Source: Melieria omissa (Eukaryota > Arthropoda > Insecta > Diptera > Ulidiidae). Taken from it: 64,000 bases of DNA. How positions within the stretch are numbered: the stretch's first letter is position 1; the number at the start of each line of letters is the position of its first letter. Below, in pieces: positions 11,042 to 22,488 of this stretch. The notes under the pieces are model-generated. The model searched no databases, had not been told where the DNA came from, and saw only the letters and a list, made by a program, of their open reading frames with translations. The stretch is taken from contig OZ020268.1 in the NCBI GenBank assembly GCA_963971225.1, forward strand, positions 61,379,900 through 61,443,899, read 5' to 3'. The position numbers were made by a program, and so were the translations under genes.

Positions 11042-12174
11042 AGAAAAGACTTGGAAACTTGTATATTTAGAGTCAAATATACGGTTGCTTGACCCTTCAG
11101 CATCATTGCTATTCTTTTTTTTTTACTCGGCTTTCGAATGTTGACAATTTCAAATTGTACTTGTCCGCAGCTTTTCTATATGACAATACTTCTTGCATAA
11201 CATCAAAATAGATATTTTTCAATATACATAGAATAATTTAATTAAATTCGGATAGAGTTATAGTAGATTTCTAAATCTGGGCTTGTTTGAAAGGTATTTT
11301 TATATGGTATTTTTATATATCGTGACCAAAGTTTGCAGCAGTTTTGTAGTTTTGTAGCATTTTAAAATTCGCTACAAATTGGGTCACTCATACGCCACGT
11401 CGGCCCGCTTAATATTTGCAACGCATTTAACTGCGTCCTTGTGCAAGTCATTGCATATGCTGAAAATTATTGATACAGATTCTGAAAGGTGATAAAAATA
11501 CCTTTCAAACAAGCCCGGACTGAGAAATCTGCTATAACTCTATCCGATTTTTTGACGAATTTAATTAAATTATTCTATGTATATTGAAAAATATATATTT
11601 TGAAATTTTGGGGGGCTCCAAAACCAACTTAGAGCTATGGTCTCTTGAGCAAAATTTCTCAGAATCACCTATAGATTACGTTTTTGCTATACGCTTCATA
11701 AAAAAAAATTAACCCGCCCTAGGGGACATATAACTTACCTGCCTACCAGTTGGGGCACATTCGTACGCGTTCAAACGTGCCCCATCTAGTTCTGTCCGAA
11801 AGTACCCCACTAACTAAATAACAACAAAATATAACCTCTTTTAATAATAATAGGAAAACGTCATAAACTAAGTATTAAAAACGTATCTTAAGTATATTTT
11901 GCTACTTTCTGATATAATACTCTACACGAAAACTTATTTTATCTACGGTAACAATAGACAAAAACATTGATCAAAAAATTACTTACCGAGCGCGAAAACA
12001 CGTTCGTGCCTGTCACTTCACTCTCACCGGTGCGAATGGCGCGATACTACGTTGACGTAAAGTTGGTACCTCGACTCACGCACACATACAAAAGCGAGAC
12101 CGTACGTTGTTTCGTTCAAGTTTTATTATGACTGTATGAATGTGCCCCGCGTACGAAGGGTAACGATCTTCCCC
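11042..12174 (-). other. Tigger 5' non-coding and terminal region
   Basis: About 1.1 kb upstream of the transposase start, AT-rich and without a gene. It contains the fold-back repeat at 11205-11601 and, near the outer end, several copies of a motif family combining GTACG, TGCCCC/GGGGCA and TTCGTACGC (about 11751-11811 and 12137-12166). These resemble subterminal transposase-binding repeats and match motifs near the opposite end (about 4030-4110). Confidence 0.55.
11205..11601. repeat. Fold-back (MITE-like) inverted repeat inside the Tigger element
   Basis: Two arms of about 100-110 bp, at 11205-11306 and 11491-11601, are inverted copies. Both carry CTTGTTTGAAAGGTATTTTT, the TATAACTCTATCCGA block (read from the right arm), and ATAGAATAATTTAATTAAA. 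A loop of about 185 bp separates them. The right arm has about 9 extra bases. No ORF is present, so this is most likely a small non-autonomous insertion or a hairpin-forming sequence. Confidence 0.75.
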
Positions 12175-12176
12175 TA

Positions 12177-13356
12177 CAATTTCTTGAGTCAACAAAACAA
12201 AATCCGCGCAGCCCCCACACGTGTTGCTTCGTTGCTGTCACAACAACGACTGATTGAAAGAATGCACCTCTGATCTATATAACCAATCAAATGCTTGTGG
12301 AACCTAAGTACGCACAATCACTTTAATCAACATGGCGTCAAAGTTAAGCCAGAGTGACCACCTTTCACCAATTTGGTAAATAAAAAAAATATCCCACCGG
12401 CAGCATGATCGAAATTATGGCTGTTAAATCTCGACCCGTTAACGGATTTTAATAATATTATGACTTATTATTTAGCTAGACTCGTATGCTTTCTATAATG
12501 GTATCAATCATCCTTCTATACCCCAAGGTTCGAAAGCAAATCGATTTGGAACGGTGACTTTGAAAAAAATGCTACTTGGGTGCAACCACTAAAATGCTTG
12601 TCAACACCAAATGCATAAGTGCATATTAATAATTGACCCCTTAAAATTTAGCCAGAGTCTTATGCTTTCTATATTGGTCCCTAACTTTTCATTATCCTTC
12701 AGGAATAATGAGCATATCGATGCGCAAGGATAACATTGAAAAACTGCCTATTACAAAATACACCCTCACCACTAAAGTGCATATAGATTCCAAACGGTAT
12801 GGGTTACGTTAATAAAAAACCCCTTAAAATATAGCTAGAGATTGCAGCTTTATCAAATTAAATCAATAATTTGATTACTATTCGGCAATCATGAACAGAT
12901 TGATGCGCAAGAGTGACATTAAATGGCTGCCTACTGCAAAATCGATAAAATGCTTGTAAAATATGATGATTCTAGATTTATAGAAAAAATAATAACCTTA
13001 AAACCTAGCTGGAGTTTTGAGCTTTGATAAATGGGGTCAATCTTCTCGCTATCTCAAATAATGCAGGAGAATTTCGTTGTGGAAAAGTGATATCGACCAC
13101 ATGATACATCTATATCAGGGGTGCCCAAAATCTTCTTATGGAAAAGCAAAAACCAATACATGTAAAGTTGCCCAAAAAAATGCAAACAAATTATTTAATT
13201 AATTGAATTAGTTGAAAGCACATTGTGCATTTCGCTTGACCCTTAAAATTATAAGTGAAAAAAATATAATGTTCCCATTTGTCATTGCCGAAAGGCCAAC
13301 CAATCGCCAAAAAAAAAAACTACAACAACAAAAGCATCTAATTTTTTTCATACATA
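12177..13356. repeat. Array unit 1 (1180 bp)
   Basis: Complete unit adjoining the Tigger insertion. It carries all internal landmarks: TATATAA block, the TTAGCTAGACTCGTATGC, TTAGCCAGAGTCTTATGC, GTAGAGATTGCAGC-like and CTAGCTGGAGTTTTGAGC starts of the short internal repeats, then the TTGAAAGCACATTGTGC block. Confidence 0.85.
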
Positions 13357-14065
13357 CAATTTCTTGAGGCAACAAAACAAAAATCCGCGCAGCCCCCACA
13401 CGTGTTGCTTCGTGGCTGTCACAACAACGACTGATTGAAAAAATGCACCTCTGATCTATATAACCAATCAAATGCTTGTGGGACCTAAGTACGCACAATC
13501 ACTTTAATCAAAATGGCGTCAAAATTAAGCCAGAGTGACCACCTTTCACCAATTTGGTAAATAAAAAAAATATCCCACCGGCAGCATGATCGAAATTATG
13601 GCTGTTAAATCTCGACCCGTTAACGGATTTTAATAATATTATGCCTTGTTATTTAGCTAGACTCGTATGCTTTCTATAATGGTATCAATCATCCTTCTAT
13701 ACCCCAAGGTTCGAAAGCAAATCGATTTGGAACGGTGACTTTGAAACCTAGCTGGAGTTTTGAGCTTTCATAAATGGGGTCAATCTTCTCGCTATCTCAA
13801 ATAATGCAGGAGAATTTCGTTGTGGAAAAGTGATATCGACCACATGATACATCTATATCAGGGGTGCACAAAAATGCAAACAAATTATTTAATTAATTGA
13901 ATTAGTTGAAAGCACATTGTGCATTTCGCTTGACCCTTAATATTACAAGTGAAAAAAATATAATGTTCCCATTTGTCATTGCCGAAAGGCCAACCAATCG
14001 CCAACACAAAAAAGCATACACACAAAAACCACAACAACAAAACCATCTAATCTTTTTCCTTCATA
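13357..14065. repeat. Array unit 2 (709 bp, deletion variant)
   Basis: Lacks the second and third internal repeats. The sequence passes from the first internal repeat (CGATTTGGAACGGTGACTTT) straight into the fourth (CCTAGCTGGAGTTTTGAGC). The deletion of about 470 bp is consistent with unequal exchange between internal repeats. Confidence 0.85.
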
Positions 14066-15070
14066 CAATTTCTTGAAGCAACAAAACAAAAATCCGCGCA
14101 GCCCCCACACGTGTTCCTTCGTGGCTGTCACAACAACGACTGATTGAAAAAATGCACCTCTGATCTATATAACCAATGAAATGCTTGTGGAACCTAAATA
14201 CGCACAATCACTTTAATCAAAATGGCGTCAAAATTAAGCCAGAGTGACCACCTTTCCCCAATTTGGTAAATAATAAAAATATCCCACCGGCAGCATGATC
14301 GAAATTATGGCTGTTAAATCTCGACCCGTTAACGGATTTTAATAATATTATGCCTTGTTATTTAGCCAGAGTCTTATGCTTTCTATATTGGTCCCTAACT
14401 TTTCATTATCCTTCAGGAATAATGAGCATATCGATTCGCAAGGATAATATTGAAAAACTGACTATTACAAAATACACACTCACCACTAAAGTGCTTATAG
14501 ATTCCAAACGGTATGGGTTACGTTAATAAAAAACCCCTTAAAATGTAGCTAGAGATTGCAGCTTTATCAAATGAAATCAATAATTTGATTACTATTCGGC
14601 AATCATGAACAGATCGATGCGCAAGAGTGACATTAAATGGCTGTCTACTGCAAAATCGATAAAATGCTTGTAAAATATGATGATTCTAGGTTTATAGAAA
14701 AAATAATAACCTTAAAACCTAGCTGGAGTTTTGAGCTTTCATAAATGGGGTCAATCTACTCGTTATCTCAAATAATGCAGGAAAATTTCGTTGTGGAAAA
14801 GTGATATCGACCACATGATACATCTATATCAGGGGTGCCCAAAATCTTCTTATGGAAAAGCAAAAACCAATGCATGTAAAGTTGCCCAAAAAAATGCAAA
14901 CAAATTATTTAATTAATTGAATTAGTTGAAAGCACATTGTGCATTTCGCTTGACCCTTAAAATTATAAGTGCAAAAAATATAATGTTCCCATTTGTCATT
15001 GCCGAAAGGCCAACCAATCGCCAAAACAAAAACTACAACAACAAAAGCATCTAATTTTTTTTCATACATA
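14066..15070. repeat. Array unit 3 (1005 bp, one internal repeat lost)
   Basis: Passes from the TTATGCCTTGTTATTTAGC block directly into the repeat with CAGAGTCTTATGC, so one internal unit of about 175 bp is missing. Confidence 0.85.
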
Positions 15071-15709
15071 CAATTTCTTGAGGCAACAAAACAAAAATCC
15101 GCGCAGCCCCCACACGTGTTGCTTCGTTGCTGTCACAACAACGACTGATTGAGAGAATGCACCTCTGATCTATATAACCAATCAAATGCTTGTGGAACTT
15201 AAGTACGCACAATCACTTTAATCAAAATGGCGTCACAATTAAGCCAGAGTGACCACCTTTCACCAATTTGGTAAATAAAAAAAATATCCCACCGGCAGCA
15301 TGATCGAAATTATGGCTGTTAAATCTCGACCCGTTAACGGATTTTAATAATATTATGCCCTTTTATTTAGCTAGACTCCTATGCTTTCTATAATGGTATC
15401 AATCATCCTTCTATACCCCAAGGTTCGAAAGCAAATCGATTTGGAACGGTGACTTTGAAAAAATTGGTTCTTGGGTGCAACCACTAAAATGCTTGGCAAC
15501 ACCAAATGCATAAGTGCATATTAATAATTGACCCCTTAAAATTTAGCCAGAGTCTTACACTTTCTATATTGGTCCCTAACTTTTCATTATCCTTCAGGAG
15601 TAATGAGCATATCGATGCGCAAGGATAACATTGAAAAACTGCCTATTACAAAATACACACTCACCACTAAAGTGCTTATAGATTCCAAACGGTACGGGTT
15701 ACGTTAATA

Positions 15710-17004
15710 ACACTTCGTTCAATAATGTGTGTGACTGACACATAGATGGCGGCACGAATACTAAATCAATATTTTTTTCTCGAAATTGTGAACCTTTTTA
15801 GGCTTACTGTCAAAATTATATGTCAATCCGACCATTAGTTTACAAGTTACAGTGCTTTAAGTGACACTACTTTTGAGTTTTCAAAAAAAATGAATTCAAA
15901 GCAATTCCGTGTGCTGATTTATCATTGTTTTTTAATGAAAAAAAATACTGTTCAATGCCAGGAATGGCTTGAAAATCATTATTCGGACTCTGCTCCATCA
16001 AAAAGAACCATTTGTTATTGGTAATGCCGAATTCAAACGTGGTCGTACAGACACCGATGACATTCCATCTACTGGACGGCCAAATGACGCTGTTACTCCG
16101 GAAAACGTTGAAAAAACACTGAAAATCATTATGTCCGACCGTAAAGTGAAAGTGGGGGAGATTGCTGACATTCTAAAGATATCAGCAGGCAGTGTACACA
16201 CCATAATACACGAACATTTGGTTATGAAAAAGGTGTTTTCGAAATGGGTGCCGCGTTTGCTCACACCGGAGCAAAAACAACAACGAATCGATGATTCAAA
16301 GAGCTGTTTGGACATGTTTACGCGCAACAAGTCGGAGTTTTTGCTCCGGTACATCACAATGGATGAAACGTAGATCCACCATTTCACTCCAGAGTCAAAT
16401 CGGCAGTCTGCTGAGTGGCATGCAACCGGTGAAAGCCGCCCAAAGCGTCCAAAGGCACAAACATCGGCTGGCAAGGTTATGGCGTCAGTATTTTGGGATG
16501 TGCACGGAATAATATTCATCGACTATCTTAAGAAAGGGAAAACAATCAATAGCGACTATTATATAGCGTTGTTGGAACGTTTGAAAGAAGAAATCGCGAT
16601 TAAGCGGCCCCATATGAAGAAGAAAAAAGTGTTGTTTCACCAAGACAATGCACCGTGTCACAAGTCGATGAAAACGATGGCAAAAATGCATGAATTGGGC
16701 TTCGAATTGCTTCCTCATCCCCCGTATTCTCCAGATCTGGCCTCCAGCGACTACTGGCTCTTCGCAGACCTCAAAAAGATGCTCCGTGGTAAGAGATTTG
16801 GCTCAAATGATGAAGTAATCGCCGAAACTAACGCCTATTTTGAAGGCAAAGAAAAATCGTTCTACAAAGGCGGTATCGAAAGATTGGAAAAGCGTTGGAA
16901 TGATTGTATCTCCCTAAAAAGGGACTATGTTGATGAATAAAAACGAATTTTGGCAAAAAAATGTGTTTTAATTAGTTAGTCACACACATTATTGAACGAA
17001 GTGT
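15710..17004 (+). mobile_element. Mariner transposon, irritans type (DD34D), 1295 bp
   Basis: Flanked by TA at 15708-15709 and 17005-17006. The terminal inverted repeats are about 28 bp: ACACTTCGTTCAATAATGTG at the left, and its inverted copy at the right with one or two mismatches further in. The length is normal for a full mariner. It is inserted into array unit 4, so it is younger than that part of the array. Confidence 0.95.
15890..16940 (+). pseudogene. Irritans-type mariner transposase, two lesions
   Basis: The start is ATG 15890, continuing with a Himar1-like N-terminus (QFRVLIYHCFLMKKNTV) that the longest downstream ORF misses. One extra A at 16023-16024, in the codons after ICYW, shifts the frame. 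The remainder is in one frame apart from TAG at 16371-16373, which replaces the conserved Trp after the first catalytic motif MDET. The catalytic triad is visible: MDE at about 16360-16370, HQDNAP, and PPYSPDLASSDYW, with 34 residues between the last two Asp (DD34D). C-terminus ERLEKRWNDCISL. Overall close to intact, so recently decayed or affected by base-call errors. Confidence 0.93.
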
Positions 17005-17547
17005 TAAAAAACCCTTAAAATGTAGCTAGAGATTGCAGCTTTATCAAATTAAATCAATAATTTGATTACTATTCGGCAATCATGAACAGATCGATGCGCA
17101 AGAGTGACATTAAATGGCTGCCTACTGCAAAATGAATAAAATGCTTGTAAAATATGATGATTCTAGGTTTATAGAAAAAATAATAACCTTAAAACCTAGC
17201 TGGAGTTTTGAGCTTTCACAAATGGGGTCAATCTTCTCGCTATCTCAAATAATGCAGGAGAATTTCGTTGTGGAAAAGTGATATCGACCACATGATACAT
17301 CTATATCAGGGGTGTCCAAAATCTTCTTATGGAAAAGCAACAAACAATACATGTAAAGTTGCCCAAAAAAATGCAAACAAATTATCTAATTAATTGAATT
17401 AGTTGAAAGCACATTGTGCATTTCGCTTGACCCTTAAAATTATAAGTGAAAAAAATATAATGTTCCCATTTGTCATTGCCGAAAGGCCAACCAATCGCCA
17501 AAACAAAAACTACAACAACAAAAGCATCTAATTTTTTTTCATACATA

Positions 17548-18685
17548 CAATTTCTTGAGGCAACAAAACAAAAACCCGCGCAGCCCCCACACGTGTTGCT
17601 TCGTTGCTGTCACAACAACGACTGATTGAAAGAATGCACCTCTGATCTATATAACCAATCAAATGCTTGTGGAACCTAAGTACGCACAATCACTTTAATC
17701 AAAATGGCGTCAAAGTTAAGCCAGAGTGACCACCTTTCACCAATTTGGTAAATAAAAAAAATATCCCACCGGCAGCATGATCGAAATTATGGCTGTTAAA
17801 TCTCGACCCGTTAACGGATTTTAATAATATTATGCCTTATTATTTAGCTAGACTCGTATGCTTTCTATAATAGTATCAATCATCCTTCTATACCCCAAGG
17901 TTCGAAAGCAAATCGATTTGGAACGGTGACTTTCAAAAAATTGGTTCTTGGGTGCATCCACTAAAATGCTTGTCAATTTAGTCAGAGTCTTATGCTTTCT
18001 ATATTGGTCCCTAACTTTTCATATCCTTCAGGAGTAATGAGCATATCGATGCGCAAGGATAACATTGAAAAACTGCCTATTACAAAATACACACTCACCA
18101 CTAAAGTGCTTATAGATTCCGAACGGTACGGGTTACGTTAATAAAAAACTCCTTAAAATGTAGCTAGAGATTGCAGCTTTATCAAATTAAATCAATAATT
18201 TGATTACTATTCGGCAATCATGAACAGATCGATGCGCAAGAGTGACATTAAATGGCTGCCTACTGCAAAGTCGATAAAATGCTTGTAAAATATGATGATT
18301 CTAGGTTTATAGAAAAAATAATAACCTTAAAACCTAGCTGGAGTTTTGAGCTTTCACAAATGGGGTCAATCTTCTCGCTATCTCAAATAATGCAGGAGAA
18401 TTTCGTTGTGGAAAAGTGATATCGACCACATGATACATCTATATAAGGGGTGCCCAAAATCTTCTTATGGAAAAGCAACAAACAATAAATGTAAAGTTGC
18501 CCAAAAAAATGCAAACAAATTATTTAATTACTTGAATTAGTTGAAAGCACATTGTGCATTTCGCTTGACCCTTAAAATTATAAGTGAAAAAAATATAATG
18601 TTCCCATTTGTCATTGCCGGAAGGCCAACCAATCGCCAAAACAAAAACTACAACAACAAAAGCATCTAATTTTGTTTCATACTTA
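17548..18685. repeat. Array unit 5 (1138 bp)
   Basis: Near-complete unit lacking about 40 bp around the CAACACCAAATGCATAAGTG segment. Confidence 0.85.
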
Positions 18686-19864
18686 CAATTTCTTGAGGCA
18701 ACAAAACAAAAATCCGCGCAGCCCCCACACGTGCTGCTTCGTTGCTGTCACAACAACGACTGATTGAAAGAATGCACCTGTGATCTATATAACCAATCAA
18801 TTGCTTGTGGAACCTAAGTACGCACAATCACTTTAATCAAAATGGCGTCAAAATTAAGCCAGAGTGACCACCTTTCACCAATTTGGTAAATTAAAAAAAT
18901 ATCCCACCGGCAGCATGATCGAAATTATGGCTGTTAAATCTCGACCCGTTAACGGATTTTAATAATATTATGCCTTATTATTTAGCTAGACTCGTATGCT
19001 TTCTATAATGGTATCAATCATCCTTCTATACCCCAAGGTTCGAAAGCAAATCGATTTGGAACGGTGACTTTGAAAAAATTGGTTCTTGGGTGCAACCAAT
19101 AAAATGCTTGTCAACACCAAATGCATAAGTGCATATTAATAATTGACCCCTTAAAATTTAGCCAGAGTCTTATGCTTTCTATATTGGTCCCTAACTTTTC
19201 ATATCCTTCAGGAGTAATGAGCATATCGATGCGCAAGGATAACATTGAAAAACTGCCTATTACAAAATACACACTCACCACTAAAGTGCTTATAGATTCC
19301 AAACGGTACGGGTTACGTTAATAAAAAACCCTTAAACTGTAGCTAGAGGTTGCAGCTTTATCAAATTAAATCAATAATTTGATTACTATTCGGCAATCAT
19401 GAACAGATCAATGCGCAAGAGTGACATCAAATGGCTGCCTACTGCAAAGTCGATAAAATGCTTGTAAAATATGATGATTCTAGGTTTATAGAAAAAATAA
19501 TAACCTTAAAACCTAGCTGGAGTTTTGAGCTTTCACAAATGGGGTCAATCTTCTTGCTATCTCAAATAATGCAGGAGAATTTCGTTGTGGAAAAGCGATA
19601 TCGACCACATGATACATCTATATCTGGGGTGCCCAAAATCTTCTTATGGAAAAGCAACAAACAATACATGTAAAGTTGCCCAAAAAAATGCAAACAAATT
19701 ATCTAATTAATTGAATTAGTTGAAAGCACATTGTGCATTTCGCTTGACCCTTAAAATTATAAGTGAAAAAAATATAATGTTCCCATTTGTCATTGCCGGA
19801 AGGCCAACCAATCGCCAAAACAAAAACTACAACAACAAAAGCATCTAATTTTGTTTCATACTTA
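18686..19864. repeat. Array unit 6 (1179 bp)
   Basis: Complete unit, and the best representative of the array together with units 1 and 7. Confidence 0.87.
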
Positions 19865-21062
19865 CAATTTCTTGAGGCAACAAAACAAAAATCCGCGCAG
19901 CCCCCACACGTGCTGCTTCGTTGCTGTCACAACAACGACTGATTGAAAGAATGCACCTCTGATCTATATAACCAATCAATTGCTTGTGGAACCTAAGTAC
20001 GCACAATCACTTTAATCAAAATGGCGTCAAAATTAAGCCAGAGTGACCACCTTTCACCAATTTGGTAAATAAAAAAAATATCCCACCGGCAGCATGATCG
20101 AAATTATGGCTGTTAAATCTCGACCCGTTAACGGATTTTAATAATATTATGCCTTATTATTTAGCTAGACTCGTATGCTTTCTATAATGGTATCAATCAT
20201 CCTTCTATACCCCAAGGTTCGAAAGCAAATCGATTTGGAACGGTGACTTTCAAAAAATTGGTTCTTGGGTGCAACCAATAAAATGCTTGTCAACACCAAA
20301 TGCATAAGTGCATATTAATAATATTATGCCTTGTTATTTAGCCAGAGTCTTATGCTTTCTATATTGGTCCCTAACTTTTCATTATCCTTCAGGAATAATG
20401 AGCATAACGATAAGCAAGGATAAAATTGAAAAACTGCCTATTACAAAGTACACACTCACCACTAAAGTGCTTATAGATTCCAAACGGTATGGGTTACGTT
20501 TATAAAAAACCCCTTGAAATGTAGCTAGAGATTGCAGCTTTATTAAATTAAATCAATAATTTGATTACTATTCGGCAATCATGAACAGATCGATGCGCAA
20601 GAGTGACATTAAATGGCTGCCTACTGCAAAATGAATAAAATGCTTGTAAAATATGATGACTCTAGGTTTATAGAAAAAATAATAACCTTAAAACCTAGCT
20701 GGAGTTTTGAGCTTTCACAAATGGGGTCAATCTTCTCGCTATCTCAAATAATGCAGGAGAATTTCGTTGTGGAAAAGTGATATCGACCACATGATACATC
20801 TATATCTGGGGTGCCCAAAATCTTCTTATGGAAAAGCAAAAACCAATACATGTAAAGTTGCCCAAAAAAATGCAAACAAATTATTTCATTAATTGAATTA
20901 GTTGAAAGCACATTGTGCATTTCGCTTGACCCTTAAAATTATAAGTGAAAAAAATATAATGTTCCCATTTGTCATTGACGAAAGGCCAACCAATCGCCAA
21001 CACAAAAAAGCATACACACAAAAACTACAACAACAAAAGCATCTAATTTTTTTTCATACATA
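19865..21062. repeat. Array unit 7 (1198 bp)
   Basis: Complete unit. Its four internal repeats start near 20158, 20334, 20516 and 20690, which shows the period of about 178 bp clearly. Confidence 0.87.
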
Positions 21063-21338
21063 CAATTTATTGAGGCAACAAAACAAAAATCCGCGCAGCC
21101 CCCACACGTGTTGCTTCGTTGCTGTCACAACAACGACTGATTGAGAGAATGCACCTCTGATCTATATAACCAATCAAATGCTTGTGGAACCTAAGTACGC
21201 ACAATCACTTTAATCAAAATGGCGTCAAAATTAAGCCAGAGTGACCACCTTTCACCAATTTGGTAAATAAAAAAAATATCCCACCGGCAGCATGATCGAA
21301 ATTATGGCTGTTAAACTCGACCCGTTAACGGATTTTAA
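21063..21338. repeat. Array unit 8 (partial, cut by piggyBac)
   Basis: Begins normally and stops at GGATTTTAA, where piggyBac sequence starts. In intact units this reads GGATTTTAATAATATTATG, so the TTAA at 21335-21338 is the target site. Confidence 0.88.
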
Positions 21339-21630
21339 CCCTATTAGTACCACGCAGTGACTTTGGGTCACTGGTAAAAATGAAACCTTTATATTAACTA
21401 TGATATTATTTATTTCTGTAAGACGCTTTTTGTATTTGTTTATTAAGCTTTCGCTTTCTATAAATACATTTTTTATTCAATTTTTTTTTACATTTACAAG
21501 TTCAAATCTTTGAAAAAAACAAAAACTGCGTAAAGTACCACGTAGTGACTATAAGTCACTGTGTGTAAGAAATTTAAAAATTGCGATAGTATGCCAAGAA
21601 AATTTAAACATTTGCAATTTTTGGTTTGAA

Positions 21631-22207
21631 ATGGTATCATCTAATAGTGAGGTTGATATAGAGGAAGAAGGGTTTGAAGTTGAGGACGAGCAGTCCTTTC
21701 ATGAACTTGAAGAATTGGCTGTAAATGATGGTTATGCCTACGTAGGTAAGGATTGTACAGCATGGAACAAAAATCCGCATCTACAAAGCAAAACTCAAGC
21801 TCACAGTATAGTAAAAGGAAGGACCAACAAGGTAGTTCTTCCACCAGGACGCTGCAAACTGCTGCAGACACATTCTCGCTCTTTTTTGATAGCAACGTGG
21901 TAGATCTCATCGTGAATTTTACAATTTTGAATGTCAATAGAAAGCTCGACGCAAAATGGAAGCTCACTGACGACGTCGAAATTCGTGCATATATTGGGTT
22001 ATTGATTGATGCAGGAGCGCGAAATAATGGCATAGCTGGCTATAAAGAGTTTTGACCCTTTATATGGCAGTTTATTGTATCGCGCTTGTGTGTCGAGGCA
22101 GAGATTTGTAGACTTATCACGTTACTTGAGACTTGATGACATGGCTACAAGATCCATTCGTAGATCACAAGATAAATTTGCACCAATCAGAGATCTCTGG
22201 GACATGA
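21631..22207 (+). pseudogene. piggyBac transposase, N-terminal part (frameshifted)
   Basis: The ATG at 21631 opens an acidic N-terminus (EVDIEEEGFEVEDEQ), as in PGBD-type transposases, followed by WNKNP and NIVKGR-like sequence (HSIVKGRTNKVVLPPG). The frame then changes near 21850. In the new frame DTFSLFFDSNVVDLIVNFT, DVEIRAYIGLLIDAGARNNG and GYKEF are seen. After a stop at 22053-22055 and another shift come DPLYGSLLYRACVSRQRF-like, RYLRLDD and DKFAPIRDLWDM. It stops at 22207, where element B is inserted, and resumes at 46836. Non-functional. Confidence 0.88.
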
Positions 22208-22488
22208 TGTAATGAACAAAATTTAGCTTAATTCTTAAAAATACCAAATTCTTAAAATTTCTAACAAATTTTTCAAATTTTCCCTATTTTGCAAATCTGC
22301 ACAATTTATCATTGATGCACATTGCACATTTCATTATTGCACAGTGACATTCCATCAATCTATTACAATTTGAATTGTTGGGTTTGACATGTGGTTAGGT
22401 ACCGAGGTTACTTGTGTTCAAAACGCGGATCAATTCTTCCTTTTCCGCTGATCATCAACTCACGCAGACGTACCCAGGAGACAAAGAG
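22208..22488 (+). repeat. Element B 5' LTR, first part
   Basis: Matches 44323-44602 of the 3' LTR with two clear substitutions. It ends at AGAG, the 4-bp target duplication of element A. The 3' LTR shows the uninterrupted site (GACAAAGAGCCACGTG). Confidence 0.93.

Larger units (their letters stand above)
4068..12174 (-). mobile_element. Tigger/pogo-like DNA transposon, split by the LOA element
   Basis: A Tc1/mariner-superfamily element of the pogo/Tigger type, about 2.6 kb without the inserted retrotransposon (4662-10138 including one target-duplication copy). The left end reads TA then CAGTGTTGGGGG. The right end abuts the satellite array at TA (12175-12176). Both ends carry a shared TACC(C)TTCGTACGC block in inverted orientation. 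The terminal repeats are degenerate, so both boundaries are approximate. The transposase lies on the minus strand with HTH at 11041-10745, DDE part down to 10139, and C-terminus at 4661-4182. It is inactive: internally deleted, frameshifted and interrupted. Confidence 0.72.
15071..17547. repeat. Array unit 4 (1180 bp, split by a mariner)
   Basis: A full-length unit once the mariner (15710-17004) and one TA are removed. The insertion point is in the stretch following GGGTTACGTTAATAA. Confidence 0.88.
12177..21338. repeat. Tandem array, unit about 1.18 kb (satellite-like, higher-order)
   Basis: Seven full or shortened units plus one partial unit, phased here on the shared motif CAATTTCTTGAG. 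Spacings are 1180, 709, 1005, 2477 (1180 plus a mariner), 1138, 1179 and 1198 bp. Each unit contains a run of about four related units of about 178 bp (see findings) and about 500 bp of other sequence including TCTATATAACCAATC. It is AT-rich with no conserved protein. The Tigger element is inserted at its left edge and the piggyBac at its right edge. Confidence 0.92.

Noticed and set aside
12177..21338. CRISPR-like or coding interpretation of the tandem array
   Set aside because: Units are over 1 kb, without short spaced repeats. The open frames of 60-130 codons are not preserved between units and resemble no protein.
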